A stretch of 64,000 bases of DNA from Adineta steineri (Eukaryota > Rotifera > Eurotatoria > Adinetida > Adinetidae), in NCBI GenBank assembly GCA_905250115.1, contig CAJNOI010000006.1:1345526-1409525 (forward strand), in the 5' to 3' direction. A program made the position numbers and the translations under genes. The notes below the pieces were generated by a model that worked only from the letters and a program-made list of their open reading frames with translations, ran no database searches and was not told where the DNA came from. Below are positions 60,960 through 64,000 of this stretch, one piece after another; the stretch's first letter is position 1, and every line of letters starts with the position of its first letter.

Positions 60960-63900
60960 TTAAGATAATAAAACATCAGCAGTTGTTGTTTCAATTTGTA
61001 CAGTTGATGCATCATTTGATGTTTTATCTAATAAACAATTAATAGCTTGTTGAAATGCTAGATAATGTTCTTTATTAATAAATTCATATTGTTGAACTGG
61101 TTCAATCTAGAATTAACGAAAATTTTCAAATAATTAACATAAAAAAAGATTCTTCTTACTGATCTTGTAAACCATTTATGTCTCATATCAATCATATCTT
61201 TCGCACAAGAACCAAATCTACGATTACAAGAATTAATAATTTGTGATGATGATTTTGTTTGTAATTGTTTCATAAAAGAACTTAATGGTAATGATTGAGA
61301 TTGAGATTCATTAAGTTTTTCTTTTTGTACATTAGTTAATAAACGTTCCGATATACCAATAAAATTATTATTATTATGATCAGTACGAGTAATACGTGAT
61401 GTTACTTGAGAATTTAATGGAATACGTTTATCACGAGATAATGATGACCAATCCATAGACATATAAATCTCAAGTGCCGCTGAAAATAGATAAATGATTT
61501 GAAAATAATCGTTTTTAAATTAAAAAATTTACTTGGTTTTGGTAGAATTGGTTCATCGAGATGTTCTTCAGAATCGGTAACATTTTCTAAATCTGTTCGA
61601 TTTTTTTATATTTATATCTTAGTTTTATTTATTTCTTACCTTTTTCTTTTCCATGTCGATGTCTTGAACGTCTAGATTGAATAGAAAAAAGAAGGGAAAT
61701 GATTTTGAAGGTTAATAATAATAATTTACTTTTTTTCTGATGAAGATCGTGTTGTATCTCGTCGAATATTATCATTACGTGACTTTGTTGAATTTCGATC
61801 TTTGGATTCATTAGTTCGATTTGATTTTACTTCAGATTTTTCTTTATATTTCCGACTCGATGAATCATCTCTTGACGATGTATTTACATTACGACGAACA
61901 TCCGATCTTAAAAATAAATATGAAGATTTATAATAAAAAATTTGTATTTATTTTAACAAACCGATTCGTAGTAGATCGACTATCATTTCTACTTTTACTA
62001 TTTGATGTGACTTTTTTTGAACTACCTAGAAGACAGAAATATTTAATTTGAAAAAAAAAGAATAAAAAATATGTACCATCATTGAGACGTTTACGTTTGA
62101 TTTCCGTATTTCCATTTATTTTTTCTTTCGTATGATTTTTATCGGTATCTCGAGATCGTTTATTTGTTTTAGAATTATTTTTATCATTGTCATTTGATTT
62201 TTTTACTGGTGTTGTAGATGTTTGTCGAACATCTTTTTTATCAATCGATGGTGACGGACTTGAATCATCATCGAGAATAACAAAAACTGGTGATGGTGGT
62301 TGAACAACAACCGATTTTTCAGTTTCAATTGGAATTTCAATAGATTCTTTTTCAGATATTTCAGTTGCTGTTGTTACTATTGGAGGTGTTGGAGAAAGTT
62401 GAACAATAGGTGGAGTTGATTGTGACGTATCTATTCGAATAAAAAAATTTTAATAGAAAAAAAAACAAATTATAATAACATACTACGATCAGATCGTTCA
62501 TATCGTTCAGATGAGTTCCTAAAAAGAAAAGATATACTTTTTTGTGTTTACAAATCGAACTAAAGTCTATTGAGCAAAAGAATTTTAATATTATATTTTG
62601 CTTAATGCATGTACATTATTTAAATTCGATGTTTTGATTGGCAGAAAGTAAATCTAAAAGATTGAATTTGTCTATTTTCATTTTACTCTTTATCAAAAAC
62701 GATACAATAGGTAGGCAATTCGAATTGACCCATCCGAAACAATTACATGAAATTTATTAGTATCTATGATCAAACTATATAATTGATTTGATACGCGTAT
62801 TTCTCACATATCAAATTGACGGACACGAAAGAGATCTTGACAAATTTATCAATCATATCTGATGTAGAACACTATTGTACATCAAAAGAAAGGATGCAAT
62901 AATAATTAGAAAAGTTTCACATAGAAATTGAGAAAAACGAAATTTCGCTTACTGTATTTTATTTGATTGAGATTTTGTATCTTCACTTTTAATTTGTATA
63001 TTTCTTTCATTAATACTTGTACTACTTGTATTTGTCGAAGATGAATGATGTCTTTGTTGATCTACTGTTGATTTACTTGGTGATTTTTTTTCTCGTTTAA
63101 TATCCGAAGATTTTTTATTATTTTCTGTTTGTTGATGGATTGTTTCAACAGATTTTTTTTCTGTTTTGATTTTTTTTGATCCAAGAAATTCAATATCTGG
63201 AAGTGTTTTACTTTTCGAATCTTTATTTGTTCGTTTAATAGCTTCATCTTTTTTTCGTTTTGTTATAACTATTGTTCGTTTAGGTGATCGATTATATGAT
63301 TGTGTTTGTCGTAATAATTGATCATTTAAAGTTTCTTCATCATCATGATTTGATGGTGATACGGATGGATGTTTTTTTGATTTCGATGATGATGTTGAAT
63401 GATAAGATTTCTTTTTATGTTTTTGTGATGAATGAAGATATTCAGAATCGGATGCGGAACTAACAGATGAATCACTAAGAAAAAAACAACTAATACAATT
63501 TAATAGGAGAAATAAAAAAACACTTACCTATCCATAGTACGTTGTTTTTTGTTTGATGTATGACGATTTTCATAGGAGGACGAATAACTTTTTTTCTTGG
63601 ATGATTCATTTGTATTTGATGATGATGATTTGTTTTTCGAACTGGAACTACGACTTTGAGACTAAAGAACATTATCATTAATAAAAAAGAAAATTAAAAT
63701 AAAAAGAATTAATTTACTTGTTTACGATCAGAACTACTCAATCGACGATCTGATTTTAACAACAAAAATATAAGAAATTAATTTTCTTCTAAAAGAAATC
63801 ATTTACCTGAATGTTCAGTTGATGTTGTAATACTTTCAATAACAGTTCGATGTGATTGAATAGAATTTGAAATAACAACAGGTCTTTGTTCATTTGATAT

Positions 63901-63965
63901 AGTTACAGTACTTTTTATAGGTGGTGATGCCATATCAACAACTTGGGTTATTGTCTAGAAAAAAA
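60960..63965 (-). CDS. Ser/Lys-rich disordered nuclear-type protein, 5' possibly incomplete
   Basis: About ten exons, stop TAA 60960-60962, first clear ATG at 63933 (MASPPIKSTVTISNEQRPVV). That ATG lies about 23 nt inside an exon bounded by a TTCTAG acceptor, so an upstream exon probably lies beyond the window. The protein is dominated by Ser, Lys, Arg, Thr and Asp runs (SSSSNTNESSKKKSYSSSYE, KKSPSKSTVDQQRHHSSS, KRSRDTDKNHTKEKINGNTE). The C-terminal ~130 residues are more ordered: EIYMSMDWSSLSRDKRIPLN, SFMKQLQTKSSSQIINSCNR, RFGSCAKDMIDMRHKWFTRS and EPVQQYEFINKEHYLAFQQA. The RS-like composition suggests a nuclear RNA-processing or chromatin factor; this is inference. The family is not recognised. 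Confidence 0.7.
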
Positions 63966-64000
63966 CACAATCGAAAATATAATAAAATTTCATTTATATT

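Overview
The window looks like nuclear DNA of a small metazoan, most likely a bdelloid rotifer of the Adineta or Rotaria kind. It is strongly AT-rich. Genes are compact and cut by many short GT-AG introns of about 50-80 bp, with T-rich acceptors. Orthologues are clearly animal: talin, NSD methyltransferase, vasohibin, AMPA-type glutamate receptor, LAT transporter, centrin and cyclin A. A group 3 LEA desiccation protein is also present, as in anhydrobiotic rotifers. The species call is inference. There are no operons, rRNA, tRNA or CRISPR arrays that I can see.

Layout. 1-2.3 kb (+): membrane-anchored archaeal-type P-loop ATPase, 5' partial. 2.7-3.4 kb (+): small orphan gene. 4.1-5.8 kb (-): cyclin A. 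7.1-8.0 kb (-): 329-residue orphan in one exon. 9.0-14.0 kb (-): NSD-type H3K36 methyltransferase (PHD-PWWP-AWS-SET-PHD). 15.0-16.3 kb (+): leucine-rich-repeat protein. 17.3-17.9 kb (-): LEA protein with a TATA box. 18.0-20.3 kb: spacer with possible coding debris. 20.3-22.4 kb (-): four-pass membrane protein whose large intron carries a MITE. 23.9-24.7 kb (+): centrin. 25.1-26.6 kb (+): probably myristoylated Gln-rich protein. 26.7-28.3 kb (-): NUDT19-like Nudix hydrolase. 28.6-41.6 kb (-): talin, the largest gene, with a 100-N gap. 44.0-46.9 kb (+): two tandem Shisa-like receptors with PPxY tails. 47.1-49.0 kb (-): vasohibin, with a foldback MITE in an intron. 49.8-51.6 kb (-): SLC7/LAT light chain. 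53.9-54.5 kb (-): THEG-repeat-like protein. 55.3-59.3 kb (+): AMPA/kainate-type glutamate receptor. 59.9-60.5 kb (+): small helical protein. 61.0-64.0 kb (-): Ser/Lys-rich disordered protein, 5' partial.

The genes are mostly unrelated housekeeping, signalling and cytoskeletal loci. Loose themes are the cytoskeleton (talin, centrin, vasohibin), chromatin and cell cycle (NSD, cyclin A), and membrane signalling (glutamate receptor, Shisa-like proteins, LAT).

The most notable signals are these: an arginine encoded in the genome at the glutamate receptor Q/R pore site; two MITE-like elements, one built from repeated palindromic GGCCTAGGC motifs; two micro-exons of 20 and 13 nt in the NSD gene; a 33-nt candidate cassette exon and a miRNA-like hairpin in one talin intron; and start codons lying directly at splice acceptors, as expected for spliced-leader trans-splicing. 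I found no clear undescribed multi-gene system.
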